Below are positions 5,791 to 6,716 of a stretch of DNA of 6,716 bases, in pieces (the first letter of the stretch is position 1; every line of letters starts with the position of its first letter). This DNA is from JBCBXA01 sp039816825. GTDB lineage: Bacteria; Pseudomonadota; Alphaproteobacteria; Rhizobiales; Rhizobiaceae. The position numbers and the translations under genes are program-made. Below the pieces are notes generated by a model. It was not told the origin of the DNA, did not search any database, and saw only the letters and a program-made list of their open reading frames with translations. Location of the stretch: assembly GCA_039816825.1 (NCBI GenBank), contig JBCBXA010000127.1, forward strand, positions 1 through 6,716. The letters are read 5' to 3'.

Positions 5791-6716
5791 ATGCTTCGTG
5801 CCCTCACATTTGCAGCGGCTGCCTTCGCTGCTCACCAAGCGACCCAGATACCGGCCATGGCGGCTGGTCATTCCACCGATGTTTCAGTCCAGCTGGGTCC
5901 CCGCCCTTTCTACCTCGTCGACTCGATGGATGAGGGTGAACTCAAGACCAAGCTGCAAAGCTGCATGGCCGGGCCCTTCGAGACATCTGATTGGTCCATC
6001 GGCCACCGCGGCGCGCCGCTCATGTTCCCCGAACATACGGTTGAGTCCAACGTAGCCGCTGCGCGCATGGGCGCCGGCATTTTGGAGTGCGATGTCACCT
6101 TCACCAAGGACAAGGAACTGGTGTGCCGCCACGCGCAGAACGATCTGCACACGACCACCAACATCCTGGCCACTGATCTGGCTTCGACCTGCGCAAAGCC
6201 TTTCGCGCCTGCGACAGGCGATCAGGATGCCGTTGCTGAGTGCCGCACGTCTGAGATTACGCTGGCGCAATACCAGACTTTGACTCCCAAGATGGACGCA
6301 GCCAATCGCAAGGCGACAACGGTTGAGGACTATCTCAACGGCACAGCCAATTGGCGCACCGATCTCTATTCCGCCCAGCCCGCAACCTTGATGACCCATG
6401 CCGAGAGCGTGGAGCTCTTCAAATCGCTCGGCGCCAAGTTCACACCAGAGTTGAAAACACCATCGGTCGAGATGCCGTTTGATGGGTTCAGTCAGCAGGA
6501 TTACGCCCAGAAGCTGGTTGATGAGTATAAGGCTGCGGGCATCCCGGCGTCGGATGTCTGGTTGCAATCGTTCAATCTGGAAGACGTTCAGTATTGGATC
6601 GAGGCCGAGCCCGAGTTTGGTGCGCAGGCGGTCTATCTCATGGATGAATACAACATCGATGGCTACTCGCCCATGGACCCGGCCACCTGGCCCAACACCA
6701 TGGCCGAGCTCAAAGC
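5791..6716 (+). CDS. Exported glycerophosphodiester phosphodiesterase (3' end outside window)
   Basis: This enzyme hydrolyses glycerophosphodiesters from deacylated phospholipids to glycerol-3-phosphate and an alcohol. The window holds 308 codons with no stop, so the gene continues past the edge. Residues 1 to about 24 look like a signal peptide (Arg3, a hydrophobic Ala-rich core at 4-13, Ala-Met-Ala before a likely cleavage site), which places the enzyme in the periplasm. The GDPD catalytic signature follows: H72-R73-G74, E99 and D101 in ILECDV, H114 in CRHAQND, and E220-L221-K222. By family knowledge H72 and H114 are the acid/base pair, and E99, D101 and E220 bind the metal. Five cysteines after the signal (59, 100, 112, 134, 151) could form disulfides. 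The ATG has GGGAG 7 nt upstream (5779-5783). It is a separate transcription unit from rpsA. Substrate range is not determinable. Confidence 0.93.
   Translation, partial: MLRALTFAAAAFAAHQATQIPAMAAGHSTDVSVQLGPRPFYLVDSMDEGELKTKLQSCMAGPFETSDWSIGHRGAPLMFPEHTVESNVAAARMGAGILECDVTFTKDKELVCRHAQNDLHTTTNILATDLASTCAKPFAPATGDQDAVAECRTSEITLAQYQTLTPKMDAANRKATTVEDYLNGTANWRTDLYSAQPATLMTHAESVELFKSLGAKFTPELKTPSVEMPFDGFSQQDYAQKLVDEYKAAGIPASDVWLQSFNLEDVQYWIEAEPEFGAQAVYLMDEYNIDGYSPMDPATWPNTMAELK

Overview
The window is a stretch of ordinary chromosome from what looks like an alphaproteobacterium. The evidence is a FYDLN-acid (TIGR02300-type) protein beside a tRNA-Ala gene, a class II (CP4-like) EPSP synthase in tandem with cytidylate kinase, and a 562-residue six-domain ribosomal protein S1 just downstream. 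The GC-rich codon use fits, but genus cannot be fixed from the sequence.

Layout, left to right. Positions 1-502 hold no gene I can support. They look less GC-rich than the rest and contain three GGGTAC repeats close to the 3' end of the tRNA, which may be a trace of an integrative element. A complete tRNA-Ala(GGC) follows on the minus strand (503-578). After a hairpin-rich spacer comes the minus-strand FYDLN-acid gene (714-1145, GTG start), with a good candidate promoter at 1254-1282. A 248-nt divergent region separates it from a plus-strand cluster: aroA (1394-2746), a small three-helix membrane protein of unknown function (2746-3129) and cmk (3126-3767). These three genes overlap by 1 and 4 nt, so they are almost certainly one translationally coupled operon. 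A 169-nt leader precedes rpsA (3937-5625), which ends at a textbook intrinsic terminator (5649-5678). The last gene, cut by the window edge, encodes an exported glycerophosphodiester phosphodiesterase (from 5791).

Function. AroA makes the shikimate-pathway intermediate EPSP, Cmk phosphorylates CMP/dCMP, and S1 brings mRNA to the ribosome. Together with tRNA-Ala this is a growth-linked housekeeping block. The aroA-cmk-rpsA order is widespread in proteobacteria. The membrane protein inserted between aroA and cmk is the least explained gene. The phosphodiesterase is a separate transcription unit for scavenging glycerol phosphate from deacylated phospholipids in the periplasm.

I did not find a convincing new biological system. 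The points most worth a second look are the possible integrase arm sites beside the tRNA, the hairpin cluster at 603-709, the unknown membrane protein, and the glycine at the glyphosate-determining position of an otherwise CP4-like EPSP synthase.
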